Positions 1 to 8,851 of a stretch of DNA of 64,000 nt are shown piece after piece. The stretch's first letter is position 1. Every line of letters begins with the position of its first letter. A program made the position numbers and the translations under genes. Location of the stretch: positions 310,001 to 374,000 of the forward strand of contig JBGAOY010000003.1 in NCBI GenBank assembly GCA_044221555.1. The letters are read 5' to 3'. Under the pieces are notes generated by a model. It saw only the letters and a list, made by a program, of their open reading frames with translations, did no database searches and was not told the DNA's origin. The stretch comes from JAEUJM01 sp044221555. GTDB lineage: Bacteria; Actinomycetota; Acidimicrobiia; Acidimicrobiales; DATDAH01.

Positions 1-5
1 GCGGG

Positions 6-2408
6 ATGAACATGGTGCACGGGAGGCTGGTCGTCGTCGATGCGACGGATGGTTCGGCCGCCACGGATGCCGGTCCGCACGACAGGGCTCCGCAGTCGCC
101 CGACGAACACGAGGACGCATCAAGGGGGGCGGCGCCCAGCGCCGTGGATGCCAGGGATGAGGACGAGGACGCCGAGGCAGTAGCGAGGCGTCTGGAGATC
201 GCCGACCTCTCCCGCCGGGTCGCCATCGGCGCGGTCCTGAGCGCGCCCGTCGTGTTCGCGGTGATGGCCCACGAGCTCTTCCACGTCGACTGGGTGCCCG
301 AGATCCTGCTCAACCGTTGGGTGCAACTGGCTCTGATCGCCCCAGTGATGTTCTACACAGGATGGCCGATCCACCGGACGGGGTGGCTCACGCTGCGACA
401 CCGCACCGCGGACATGAACACCCTGATCATGCTGGGGACGGCCGCCGCCTTCGGCTACAGCCTCTTCGTCACGGTCGCACCCGGTCTGCTGCCCGATGAC
501 GTCCAGGAGGTGTACTACGAGGCGGTCGGGGTGATCATCACCCTCATCCTCCTGGGCCGCCTGCTCGAGGTTCGGGCGAAGGCCGGCACCGGTGAGGCGA
601 TCCGGCAGCTCATCGGTCTGCAGGCCCGCACGGCGCGCGTGGTCCGCGAGGGCGTCGAACTGGAGGTGCCGATCGAGGCCGTGTCGCTCGGCGATCTGGT
701 GATCGTGCGACCGGGGGAGAAGATCCCGGTCGACGGCGAGGTCACCGAAGGCACCTCTGCGGTGGACGAGTCGATGATCACCGGCGAGCCGATCCCGGTG
801 ACCAAGCAGGTGGGTGACACGGTGATCGGGGCCACCATCAACCAGACGGGGGCCTTCCGGTACCGGGCCACCGCCGTGGGCTCGGAGACGATGCTGGCCC
901 AGATCATCAAGATGGTCGAGGCGGCGCAGGCCTCGAAGGCGCCGATCCAACGTCTCGCTGACCTGGTGTCGAGCTTCTTCGTGCCTGCGGTGGTCCTCAT
1001 CGCCATCTGGACGTTCGTCGCGTGGTTCCTCTTCGGGCCGGCGCCCGCATTCACCTTCGCCCTCGTCGCGGCGGTGGCCGTCCTCATCATCGCCTGCCCG
1101 TGCGCACTCGGCCTGGCCACCCCGCTGTCGATCATGGTCGGCACCGGCAAGGGCGCCACATCCGGCATCCTGATCCGTTCCGCCGAAGCGCTGGAGACCG
1201 CGCACAAGCTCGACACCGTGATCCTGGACAAGACCGGCACGATCACCAAGGGTGCGCCCGCCCTCACCGACGTGGTCGTGGCGGCACCGATGGCCGAGGA
1301 CGACCTGCTCCGGCTCGTGGCGTCCGCCGAGCGGTCGTCCGAACATCCCCTTGGCGCCGCGATCGTGACCGGCGCGCAGGACGCCGGGTTGTCGCTCGCA
1401 GATCCGACGGAGTTCGACTCGGTCACCGGTCAGGGCCTCCGCGCCGTCGTGGACGGACATGTGGTGCTGATCGGGAACCGCCGGCTCCTCGAGGGAGCTG
1501 GCATCGACGCCTCGGGTCTGGACCCGCCTACCGATCGCCTTGCGGCGGACGGGAAGACACCGATGCTGGTAGCCGTGGACGGGACTGCCGCCGGGGTCAT
1601 CGCGGTTGCGGACACGCTCAAGGAAGGCTCTGTCGCGGCGGTCGCCGCCCTGCAGGACCTGGGGATCGATGTCGTGATGATCACCGGTGACAACCGGCGC
1701 ACTGCTGCGGCGATCGCGAAGACGGTAGGCATCGATCGGGTGTTGGCCGAGGTGCTCCCGGAGCACAAGGCCAACGAGGTCCGCCGCCTGCAGAGCGAGG
1801 GACGCAGCGTGGGGATGGTCGGGGACGGGATCAACGACGCCCCGGCACTGGCGCAGGCTGACGTGGGCTCGGCCATCGGCACCGGCACCGACATCGCCAT
1901 CGAGTCCTCCGACATCACCCTCGTCTCGGGGGCGCTCTCGGGGCTGGTGACCGCGATCCGGCTGTCCCGGGCCACCATGCGCAACATCCGCCAGAACCTC
2001 GCGCTCGCCTTCGTCTACAACACCGTCGGGATCCCGATCGCCGCCGGCGTGCTCTATCCGTCCTTCGGGATCCGGCTCAGCCCCATCATCGCCGCTGCGG
2101 CCATGGCGCTGTCGTCGCTGTCCGTGGTCACCAACGCCAACCGCCTCCGCAGGTTCCACGCCCCGTCTCTGCCCTTGGACGTCACCGCACGCCAGGTCGA
2201 GCCCAACGTCGAGATCGGCGCCGATGCCGAGCAGGAGCCCGAGTCCGTGCCGGCGCTCACCGACCCGGTGTGTGGCATGTCGGTCGATCCGACCTCAGCG
2301 CTCTCCGCGACGACTGGCGGCCGGGAGTTCTTCTTCTGCTCTCCCTCGTGCCGTGAAGCGTTCACCGCAGACCCCGACCGGTACACGAGCGAGGCAACCC
2401 GGCGTTGA
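6..2408 (+). CDS. Copper-type P1B ATPase with C-terminal YHS domain
   Basis: Heavy-metal P-type ATPase, predicted to pump Cu(I) or a related soft metal out across the plasma membrane at the cost of ATP. It shows the membrane CPC motif at about residues 364-366, the actuator TGEP at about 260, the phosphorylated Asp in DKTGT at about 408, the HP dipeptide of the nucleotide domain near 448 and GDGIND near 607. There is no N-terminal CxxC HMA domain. Instead the first ~65 residues are acidic and low-complexity, and a YHS domain (DPVCGM, then FFFCSPSC) occupies about 750-797. The ATG at base 6 is the first in the window, so the true start may lie upstream and the protein may be 5'-partial here. 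It is the first of three P1B ATPases in the window. A CopA- or CopB-like role is likely; exact metal and direction are family inference. Confidence 0.93.
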   Translation: MNMVHGRLVVVDATDGSAATDAGPHDRAPQSPDEHEDASRGAAPSAVDARDEDEDAEAVARRLEIADLSRRVAIGAVLSAPVVFAVMAHELFHVDWVPEILLNRWVQLALIAPVMFYTGWPIHRTGWLTLRHRTADMNTLIMLGTAAAFGYSLFVTVAPGLLPDDVQEVYYEAVGVIITLILLGRLLEVRAKAGTGEAIRQLIGLQARTARVVREGVELEVPIEAVSLGDLVIVRPGEKIPVDGEVTEGTSAVDESMITGEPIPVTKQVGDTVIGATINQTGAFRYRATAVGSETMLAQIIKMVEAAQASKAPIQRLADLVSSFFVPAVVLIAIWTFVAWFLFGPAPAFTFALVAAVAVLIIACPCALGLATPLSIMVGTGKGATSGILIRSAEALETAHKLDTVILDKTGTITKGAPALTDVVVAAPMAEDDLLRLVASAERSSEHPLGAAIVTGAQDAGLSLADPTEFDSVTGQGLRAVVDGHVVLIGNRRLLEGAGIDASGLDPPTDRLAADGKTPMLVAVDGTAAGVIAVADTLKEGSVAAVAALQDLGIDVVMITGDNRRTAAAIAKTVGIDRVLAEVLPEHKANEVRRLQSEGRSVGMVGDGINDAPALAQADVGSAIGTGTDIAIESSDITLVSGALSGLVTAIRLSRATMRNIRQNLALAFVYNTVGIPIAAGVLYPSFGIRLSPIIAAAAMALSSLSVVTNANRLRRFHAPSLPLDVTARQVEPNVEIGADAEQEPESVPALTDPVCGMSVDPTSALSATTGGREFFFCSPSCREAFTADPDRYTSEATRR

Positions 2409-2592
2409 GCGGGTCGGACAACGCGGCACCAGCCGCCCGAAGCCGGCTCTCACGTCGAGCTCGGTCCGATGACTACCGTCGCCGAGTCCAGATGTCGTAC
2501 GAAGGCAGAGGCGGTCGCTCGTCTCCTGCGCGTGGCCCGCACGTCGGTTCCGTGGTGATCCCCGATTCAGCGGTGTCCCCTATTGGCCGACG

Positions 2593-2997
2593 ATGATGAG
2601 CATGCGGATCGTGATCGCCGCCGCACTGCTCGTCGGCTTCGACGCCCTGATCTTCGTGCTGCTCGCCGTCCTCATGGTGGCGTGCGCCGCGGGCATCGGG
2701 CGCCTGCTCTGGCTCCTCGACGGGAGCCCGGCGCTGGACCGTCCCGGGTGGTGGCCCGGCGCCACGACCGCCGACGGGGAAGGGGCAGCGGTGTGCAGCC
2801 GATCGCGGCGAGCAAGGGCCGCAGGCGCGTGTGCCGCGTGTTGTGGCGCACCGTTGCTCCTGCTCGCGGTCGTCGTCTCCTTGGGTGTGGCGAGCGCGGT
2901 CGGCATCATCGCCGGGATGCTCGTGCTCGGAGGCGTGATCCTGTGGGCGGTGCGGACAGGTCGAGTAGGACGCCGCGCGCGAGCACATCGTCCATGA
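2593..2997 (+). CDS. Small two-segment membrane protein, function unknown
   Basis: A 134-residue protein with a hydrophobic segment at about 5-35 and another at about 95-125. They flank an Arg/Cys-containing loop with a CAACC cluster near residues 89-93. No family is recognised. No convincing ribosome-binding site precedes the ATG; another in-frame ATG lies two codons downstream. Position between a copper ATPase and a methyltransferase-like membrane protein suggests a place in the metal island, but the cysteines are the only sequence hint of metal contact. The alternative is non-coding sequence, since every frame is open in such GC-rich DNA. Confidence 0.45.
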   Translation: MMSMRIVIAAALLVGFDALIFVLLAVLMVACAAGIGRLLWLLDGSPALDRPGWWPGATTADGEGAAVCSRSRRARAAGACAACCGAPLLLLAVVVSLGVASAVGIIAGMLVLGGVILWAVRTGRVGRRARAHRP

Positions 2998-3271
2998 CCC
3001 TTGGATGCGTCGCGCGTCCGCACGCCCATCGACGGCCAGGAGTGCCGGTTCGTAGCTGACGGTGGCCATCATCGTCTGTCGAGCAATCGAGGGCATCCGT
3101 GGTGGCCACGGACCCGGCTGCGGTGCGCCCGCTCGCGATCGCGACGCACGGCCGCCGCTTGCCCCGGCCGGTGACCGGCATCGCCGCAACGTACATCCGT
3201 GCCTCCCCCCGATGTGCGCTTCACCGCCCCGCCGTACGGTCGAGCTGTCGCCGATCCAAGGAGGACTCGAC

Positions 3272-3964
3272 ATGGACTACGGCTACGGGCTCTGGGCCCT
3301 CGTCATCGTCAACTCTGCCATCTTCATCATCTTCACGCTCAGCTTCTTCCGGCCCGGGAACCGGCGAGACTGGACCGCGATGGGAGCCTTCTCCGCCTTC
3401 ATCATCGCCCTGTTCACCGAGATGTACGGCTTTCCGCTCACGATCTACCTGCTGACCGGTGCGCTCGGCAGTCGCTTCGAATCCCTCAACCTGACCCACG
3501 ATGGTGGGCACCTCTGGTCCGACGTCGTCGGCTGGCAAGGCGATCCCCACATGAGCCCCTTCCACCTGGCCAGCTACGTGTTCATCGGGGGCGGCCTGTG
3601 GGTCATCGCCGCCGGTTGGCGAGCGCTCTGGGCCTCTGCAAGGACAGGGACGCTTGCTACCACTGGCCCTTATGGGTGGGTGCGCCACCCCCAGTACGCG
3701 GGTTTCCTCGCGGTCATGGTCGGGTTCTTGCTCCAGTGGCCGACGCTACCGACCCTGGTGATGTTCCCGGTCCTGGTGGTGGTGTACCGGCGGCTCGCCG
3801 TCTCCGAGGAGCGCATCGTGCGGGCAGAGTTCCGCGACACCTGGGACGCCTACGCCGCGGCCACCCCGAGGTTCATCCCCCGCTGGCGAGCAGGACACCG
3901 GCCCACCGGAGTCGATCCCAGCGCACATCAGCCTCCTTCGCGAGCGGTCCGGCCGCATCGATGA
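3272..3964 (+). CDS. Isoprenylcysteine carboxyl methyltransferase-like (ICMT/NnrU-type) membrane protein
   Basis: A 230-residue polytopic membrane protein. The start is the ATG at 3272, preceded by a clear AAGGAGG about 9 bases upstream; the frame is open further 5' but without support. About five hydrophobic segments are visible. The C-terminal third carries the ICMT-type signature: GPY-x-W-V-RHPQYAGF near residue 135, then EERI...EF...Y at about 190-205 and a PRFIP end. Family members use S-adenosylmethionine to methylate small or membrane-bound substrates. In bacteria the substrate is rarely known, and such genes are common beside metal-resistance loci. Located between copper-ATPase and ABC-transporter genes, it may modify a lipid or metal complex (inference). 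Confidence 0.85.
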   Translation: MDYGYGLWALVIVNSAIFIIFTLSFFRPGNRRDWTAMGAFSAFIIALFTEMYGFPLTIYLLTGALGSRFESLNLTHDGGHLWSDVVGWQGDPHMSPFHLASYVFIGGGLWVIAAGWRALWASARTGTLATTGPYGWVRHPQYAGFLAVMVGFLLQWPTLPTLVMFPVLVVVYRRLAVSEERIVRAEFRDTWDAYAAATPRFIPRWRAGHRPTGVDPSAHQPPSRAVRPHR

Positions 3965-4210
3965 CAGGGCGGTCACACGTCGGGACCTGCAGGGATCGCC
4001 TCCTTGCGACTCGCTCGCACGAGGACTGCGTAGAGCAACCCATTGGTGGCGCCGGCTTCTGGTTCTCCGATGAGCCCACAAACGGACCCGGGCGCCGGGC
4101 TTCTGCACGAGATCCGCAATGCAGATCCGTGGCCATCCCCGATGCGGGCTCGTCTGGCTGAGGCGCACGGTTGAGGTGGAAACACGCTCGCTCGAAGGAG
4201 GAGGAGTCTC

Positions 4211-4528
4211 ATGAGCACCAAGAAGTGGCTGGTGAGGTGGGCGGCGGTCCTCGCACTGTTCCTCGGCTCGGTGGTCGCCCTCAACGCGTACTATGGGTCC
4301 GACAACGGTGTGACGACGAACGGCCCATCGTCCTCGACGGTGTCGCACGCCACCCTGCAAGGCGACGCCAACATGACCCAGCAGATGTCCGCCCCCACTG
4401 CGGCCACCGGCGCGCCGGTCCACGGTGACGATCCGCAGCTCCGGCGATCTCAGTCCTCGGCCTACGTGCGGGCGTTGGAGCAGCACCAGGCCGACATCAA
4501 CCGGATGCTGGCCCAGGGAGCTCCTTGA
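4211..4528 (+). CDS. Small signal-anchored extracytoplasmic protein, unknown function
   Basis: A 105-residue protein with an ideal GGAGGAGG ribosome-binding site just upstream of the ATG. Residues 1-8 are basic and 10-27 hydrophobic (signal peptide or N-terminal anchor). The remainder is hydrophilic, Ser/Thr/Gln/Met-rich, with a short helical end around EQHQADINRML. No domain is recognised. Scattered Met and His residues would suit weak copper contact but this is not diagnostic. It immediately precedes the FtsX-FtsX-ATPase genes on the same strand (gap about 217 bases) and could be an accessory periplasmic-side component of that transporter. Confidence 0.7.
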   Translation: MSTKKWLVRWAAVLALFLGSVVALNAYYGSDNGVTTNGPSSSTVSHATLQGDANMTQQMSAPTAATGAPVHGDDPQLRRSQSSAYVRALEQHQADINRMLAQGAP

Positions 4529-4745
4529 TGTCCGTACCGTCGAACCCGCGTGCGGTGACCCTGGCCCTCGCGGCTTCGCGCTCAGCGAGGAGCGGGTTGA
4601 GCATCACCCCGAGCCCGCCGGCCGGCTCGGTGATGGGATGCAAGTCGACGGGACCTTCGGCACTGTTTGTACACGGTGTCGTAGCCGAGACTCGCGGCAT
4701 GTTCCTCGAGGCCGCGGCACCGGCGCTCCAGATGCGGGTTGGTTG

Positions 4746-5843
4746 ATGGTGCGATCGGTACCGCTGGCGCGCCGCAACCTGTTGGCGGAGCCGCGCCGCC
4801 TGGTGGCGGCGGCGGCCGCGGTCGGCATGGCCCTGATGTTGATCCTGCTGACCGACGGGTTGTGGGAGGGCATCAAGGCGAACGTGACGACCTACGAGGA
4901 CAACGTCGGCGCCGACCTGTTCGTGGCCCAGCCTGGGACCCGCAACTTCTTCGGCGCCGTCAGCGTGATCCCTCGGTCCACCGTCCGAACCGTCCGCGCC
5001 GACCCCGATGTCGATTGGGCCGCTCCCGTGCGGGGGTTCTTCGCCATCGTCGAGCTCCACGGCAAGAAGGTGCCGACCTTCGTGATCGGCTCGGTGCCTG
5101 GTGCCCAAGGCGGCCCGTGGGACCTGCTCAGTGGTCGTGCTCCCGAGGCCGACGACGAGATCGCCATCGGCCGGGTCGCGGCGCGACGCCACGGACTGGG
5201 CGTGGGCGATCGGCTGGAGGTCATGGGTCGGCGGTTCACAGTGGTGGGGACGACGAGCGATGCGTTCATGGCATCGTTCGTGTTCATGACCCACAGCGCC
5301 ACCGATGACCTGCTCCGGGCGCCCGGCACCACCAGCTTCGTGCTGGTCGGGACCGGCCAGCCCGCCGCCGTGCGCGCTCGGCTGGGGGCCGAGGGGCTGG
5401 CGGTCCTGGACGCCGGGCAACTGGGGCGCAACGACCTCTCCCTCGTCACGCGGGCCTATCAGGTGCCGCTGGACGTCATGCGCGGTGTGGCCTTCGCCAT
5501 CGGGAGCCTGGTGATCGCGCTGACGACCTACACCGCGATCGTCGAGCGTCGCCGCGAGTACGGCATCGTCAAAGCGGTCGGCGCACGCGGCCGGTTCCTG
5601 CTGGCGGTGACGCTGCGCCAGACGCTGATCGTCGCCGCCGTGGGACTCGTCGCAGGCGCTGGCCTCTTCCTCGCCGCCCGCGCCGTCATCGCGTCGCTTC
5701 GACCACAGTTCGTCATCCTGGCGACCTCCCAGAGCGTGGGTCGGGCCGTCGCGGCGGCGTTGTTGATGGGGGTGATCGCCAGCGTGGTCCCCGCTCGGCG
5801 GCTGGCCCGCCTCGAGCCCGCCGCCGCATACCGGGGCGAGTGA
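4746..5843 (+). CDS. FtsX/MacB-type ABC transporter permease (first of pair)
   Basis: A 365-residue permease of the FtsX/LolC/MacB type. There is one transmembrane segment near residues 20-42, then a large extracytoplasmic domain (about 45-245), then three C-terminal membrane segments (about 258-278, 300-325, 335-350). The cytoplasmic coupling motif REYGIVKAVGA is visible near 275. The start is set at the ATG at 4746, where the conserved N-terminal LARRNL pattern begins; a longer open frame upstream has no support. The gene overlaps the second permease by a TGATG junction and forms an operon with it and the YHS-tagged ATPase. The family couples ATP hydrolysis to mechanical work on extracytoplasmic substrates rather than classical import. 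Confidence 0.9.
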   Translation: MVRSVPLARRNLLAEPRRLVAAAAAVGMALMLILLTDGLWEGIKANVTTYEDNVGADLFVAQPGTRNFFGAVSVIPRSTVRTVRADPDVDWAAPVRGFFAIVELHGKKVPTFVIGSVPGAQGGPWDLLSGRAPEADDEIAIGRVAARRHGLGVGDRLEVMGRRFTVVGTTSDAFMASFVFMTHSATDDLLRAPGTTSFVLVGTGQPAAVRARLGAEGLAVLDAGQLGRNDLSLVTRAYQVPLDVMRGVAFAIGSLVIALTTYTAIVERRREYGIVKAVGARGRFLLAVTLRQTLIVAAVGLVAGAGLFLAARAVIASLRPQFVILATSQSVGRAVAAALLMGVIASVVPARRLARLEPAAAYRGE

Positions 5844-6958
5844 TGGCTGCGAGGCGGGTTCCCTTGGCCCGCAAGAACCTCTTCCAGGACCGGCGCCGGG
5901 CCGTGCTGTCCGTGGTCGGTGTGGGGCTGTCCCTCGTGCTCGTGCTCGTGCTGAACGGGATCTACGACGGCGCGATGCGCCAGGTCACCGCCTACATCCG
6001 CAGCTCGCCGGCCGACGTCTTCGTCGCTCAACAGGACGTGCGCACGATGCACATGACCCAATCGGTCCTGCCGGCGGGTGCCGTCGATGCCGTGCGCGGC
6101 GTCGACGGCGTCCGCTGGGTCGAGCCGTTGCGCTACACGACGAGCGTGGTCGACTCGGGGCGAGATGCCCGGCTGACCTACGTGTTCGGCTACGACACCG
6201 CCGCGGGACGGGCGGGACCGCAGAAGATCGTTCGTGGCCAGGCGCCCGCCCCGGGCCAGGTGGTGGTGGACCGGGTGGCCGCTGATGAGCTCGGCGTCGG
6301 CGTGGGCGACGACGTGCAGGTCCTGGGCCGGCCCTTCCGCATCAGCGGGCTCTCCGCGAACGGCACGAACATCGTGAACACCACGGTGTACCTGCGTACC
6401 GAGGACTTCGCCGCGATCCGTGGCGACGCGATCGCCTACCTGTTGGTCGGTGCCAAGCCTGGGGTCGATCCTGACCAGCTCGTGGCCCGCATCGATGCGT
6501 CGGTGCCCGGGGTGACAGCGCAGACCCGCGCGGGGTTCACCCATCAGGAAGCGAACGTCGTCCGCGACATGGCCGCCGACGTCATGGGGGTGATGACCGT
6601 CATCGGATTCCTCATCGCGCTCGCCGTGGTAGGCCTCACGCTGTTCTCCTCGACCCTCTCCAAACTCCGCGAGTACGGCATCGTCAAGGCGCTGGGCGCG
6701 GGTTCGGGGCGCCTGGCCGCCACGGTGCTCGTCCAAGCGGCGTGGTCGGTGGCACTCGGTTTGGCGGTCGCCGTCGTGGTGTCCCTCGCCCTCGGCGGCG
6801 CCGTCGCGGCGCTCACGCCGAACGTCCGCATCGTCCTCGAGACGAGCTCGGTGGCCCGTTCTGCGGTCGGTGCGTTGCTCGTGGGCGGTGTCGCGTCCCT
6901 CGTCCCGCTGCGGCGAGTCCTCGCCGTCGATCCCGCGACCGCCTTCCGGAGGCCCTGA
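5843..6958 (+). CDS. FtsX/MacB-type ABC transporter permease (second of pair)
   Basis: A 371-residue permease paralogous to the preceding one. It has the same LARKNLF N-terminal pattern, a first membrane segment at about 20-40, an extracytoplasmic domain, and three C-terminal membrane helices with REYGIVKALGA in the cytoplasmic loop. The start is the ATG at 5843, overlapping the previous stop; a GTG one codon earlier is an alternative. Two different permeases and one ATPase suggest a LolCDE-like heterodimer, but a high-GC Gram-positive should lack the outer membrane that LolCDE serves, so another role is more likely. Copper context and the YHS domain on the ATPase suggest metal or metal-stress export (inference). 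Confidence 0.9.
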   Translation: MAARRVPLARKNLFQDRRRAVLSVVGVGLSLVLVLVLNGIYDGAMRQVTAYIRSSPADVFVAQQDVRTMHMTQSVLPAGAVDAVRGVDGVRWVEPLRYTTSVVDSGRDARLTYVFGYDTAAGRAGPQKIVRGQAPAPGQVVVDRVAADELGVGVGDDVQVLGRPFRISGLSANGTNIVNTTVYLRTEDFAAIRGDAIAYLLVGAKPGVDPDQLVARIDASVPGVTAQTRAGFTHQEANVVRDMAADVMGVMTVIGFLIALAVVGLTLFSSTLSKLREYGIVKALGAGSGRLAATVLVQAAWSVALGLAVAVVVSLALGGAVAALTPNVRIVLETSSVARSAVGALLVGGVASLVPLRRVLAVDPATAFRRP

Positions 6959-6960
6959 CC

Positions 6961-7800
6961 ATGGAACAGCCTGCCATCTCGGTGCAGGGGTTGACCAAGA
7001 CCTACGGCGAGGGCCCCTTGGCGGTGCACGCCGTCCGGGCCGTCGGACTGGAGGTGGCCCGCGGCGAGGTGGTGCTCGTCATGGGACCATCCGGGAGCGG
7101 CAAGACCACGCTCCTGCTGATGCTCGGTGCCATGTTGCGACCCACCGCGGGATCCGTGGTGGTCGGCGGGGTCGACCTCGCCGCCGCGCATGAGCGCCAG
7201 CTCCCGGCCCTGCGGGCTCGGCACCTCGGTTTCATCTTCCAGGACTTCAACCTGTTGACCGCGCTCACCGCACTCGAGAACGTCGAACTGGCGTGCAACC
7301 TGGGTGGTGTGACCGGCCGGCCGGCCCGTCAGCGGGCGACCGGTCTGCTCGAGCGGGTCGGACTGGGTGAGCGCCTGCAGTTCCGGCCTGATCAGCTCTC
7401 CGGGGGAGAGAAGCAGCGGGTCTCGGTGGCGCGGGCCCTGGCCAACGACCCCACCGTGATCCTCGCTGACGAACCCACCGCGAACCTGGACTCTTCAAAG
7501 GGTCGCGAGATCGGTCGGTTGCTGCGCCAGTTCGCGGTCGAGGATGGGCGGAGCATCGTGATGGTCAGCCACGACGACCGCTTGCGCGAGGTGGCGGACC
7601 GGGTGCTCTGGCTCGAAGATGGTGCCTTTCGGGAGCTCGGGGCGATGGTGACGGACCCCGTCTGTGGCATGCCCGTCGAACCCGACCCGAACCTCCACCT
7701 CCAGGCCGATGGTCGGGAATGGTGGTTCTGCTCCACCGCTTGCCGCGATGCCTTCGATCCCGCCGTTGAAGGTGCCGTGGTCCGGCTGTCGGGATCGTGA
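6961..7800 (+). CDS. LolD/MacB-type ABC ATPase fused to a C-terminal YHS metal-binding domain
   Basis: A 279-residue protein. Residues 1-225 are a complete ABC ATPase: Walker A GPSGSGKTT at 42-50, Q-loop in FIFQDFNLL near 98, signature LSGGEKQR near 146, Walker B ILADEPT near 167 and the SHD switch histidine near 203. Residues about 229-272 form a YHS domain (DPVCGM then WWFCSTAC), the same module that ends the copper ATPase at 6-2408. The start is the ATG at 6961, two bases after the second permease stop; the frame is open upstream but only inside the permease gene. Such a fusion is unusual for MacB/LolD ATPases and implies that metal binding gates or feeds the transporter (inference). Confidence 0.92.
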   Translation: MEQPAISVQGLTKTYGEGPLAVHAVRAVGLEVARGEVVLVMGPSGSGKTTLLLMLGAMLRPTAGSVVVGGVDLAAAHERQLPALRARHLGFIFQDFNLLTALTALENVELACNLGGVTGRPARQRATGLLERVGLGERLQFRPDQLSGGEKQRVSVARALANDPTVILADEPTANLDSSKGREIGRLLRQFAVEDGRSIVMVSHDDRLREVADRVLWLEDGAFRELGAMVTDPVCGMPVEPDPNLHLQADGREWWFCSTACRDAFDPAVEGAVVRLSGS

Positions 7801-7844
7801 GGACCGGTCGACGCGAGGTGGCCCGGCCTGAGGCGATCAACGGT

Positions 7845-8807
7845 TCAGGCATGGGTGAGTCTCAACAGTGCTTCGTCGAGCTCGGTGACGTCGAAGATGT
7901 GGTCGAGCCGTTCGGACAGGGTGCCATCGGCCTTGGCGAGAAGCAGGCTCGGCTCGAAGTCCAGCTCGTAGGCGCGCACGACCTCCGTGGGGTTGGCATC
8001 GGCGAGGCTGTCGACGCCGTCGGCGTCGGTGTACACCTCGGCGTGCACGAAGGTCACACCCTGATACCTGGGCGCCGCCTTCATCAGCAGGTCGACAGCG
8101 GGAGGGCAGAGGCTGCTGTCGCAATGGCCAGGTGACGCCACGAGGAGCGCGACCCGGTCGTGGCGGCGCAGCGCTTCGTCGAGGCTCACGTCGTGGAACG
8201 GGCACGGCGGCGTTCGAGTACAGATCGGGCGCACGCCGCGGTGATGGCTGGTGGTGGGCGTCGGCACCGGGGCCATGGGACGGCCTGGTACTAGGGGGGG
8301 CGGTATCGCACCCACGACGAAGGCGGCGCTTGCCTGGTCCCCGGCGACGGTGGCGGTGACCTCGTGGAGGCCCGCGTGCTCGGGGGTCACGACGAGCGGG
8401 TAGTAGGGCCGGGGCACGCCGCTGGTGCGCGGGGCCACGGCCACTCGATTGCCCACGGGTTCGCCATTGGTCGTGACCTGGAAGGTGGCCTCGCCTGGCG
8501 CGTCGACCAGGAGCCTGCCGGCGCGGTCGCCGAACGCGAAGACCAGGCGCTGCGCGAACCCGACCACTGCTTCGCCGCCCCCGGCGTCGAACAGGGAGAT
8601 GAGGCTGTACGGGCCAGGCCTCGTCGTGACGGAGACGCCTCTGGTCGAAGTCGACGATGCATCGCCGCTTCCCGAGGTGCACCCGGCGACGGCCAGGCTG
8701 AGGGCTGCGGCGACGAAGGTTCGCCGGCTCAGGGTGACGGTGGCCGGCGAGGCCGAGGTTGTGAGGGGGTGAGTTCGGTGCGAGCGCGTAGCCGGGTACC
8801 TTTGCAC
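7845..8807 (-). CDS. Tat-type lipoprotein with C-terminal thioredoxin-like domain
   Basis: A 320-residue exported protein. A twin-arginine signal (SRRTFVAAAL, Arg 28-29) runs into a lipobox ending at Cys43 (VAGC), so it should be lipid-anchored outside the membrane. Residues ~60-170 look like an all-beta domain. Residues ~200-320 form a thioredoxin-like fold with an ALLVASP strand and a CDSSLCPP cysteine pair that replaces the usual CxxC, then a V-x-V-Y-T strand and the ExSLLLAK turn. A role in disulfide or copper handling at the cell surface is plausible, in line with SCO/TlpA-like proteins. The GTG at 8807 is the only start that keeps the twin arginines in the n-region. It is convergent with the YHS-ATPase gene. 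Confidence 0.78.
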   Translation of the reverse strand: MQRYPATRSHRTHPLTTSASPATVTLSRRTFVAAALSLAVAGCTSGSGDASSTSTRGVSVTTRPGPYSLISLFDAGGGEAVVGFAQRLVFAFGDRAGRLLVDAPGEATFQVTTNGEPVGNRVAVAPRTSGVPRPYYPLVVTPEHAGLHEVTATVAGDQASAAFVVGAIPPPLVPGRPMAPVPTPTTSHHRGVRPICTRTPPCPFHDVSLDEALRRHDRVALLVASPGHCDSSLCPPAVDLLMKAAPRYQGVTFVHAEVYTDADGVDSLADANPTEVVRAYELDFEPSLLLAKADGTLSERLDHIFDVTELDEALLRLTHA

Positions 8808-8851
8808 GCAACTACGACATGGCGTCGTCGGCGAGGACCTGTGGAGGTGAG

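Noticed and set aside
120..2159. 679-residue open frame opposite the first copper ATPase
   Set aside because: Composition is Arg/Asp/His-rich shadow of the ATPase in high-GC DNA; no domain or ribosome-binding site.
2473..3273. 266-residue minus-strand frame over the 2593-2997 region
   Set aside because: Arg/His-rich shadow composition; the plus-strand frame has membrane helices.
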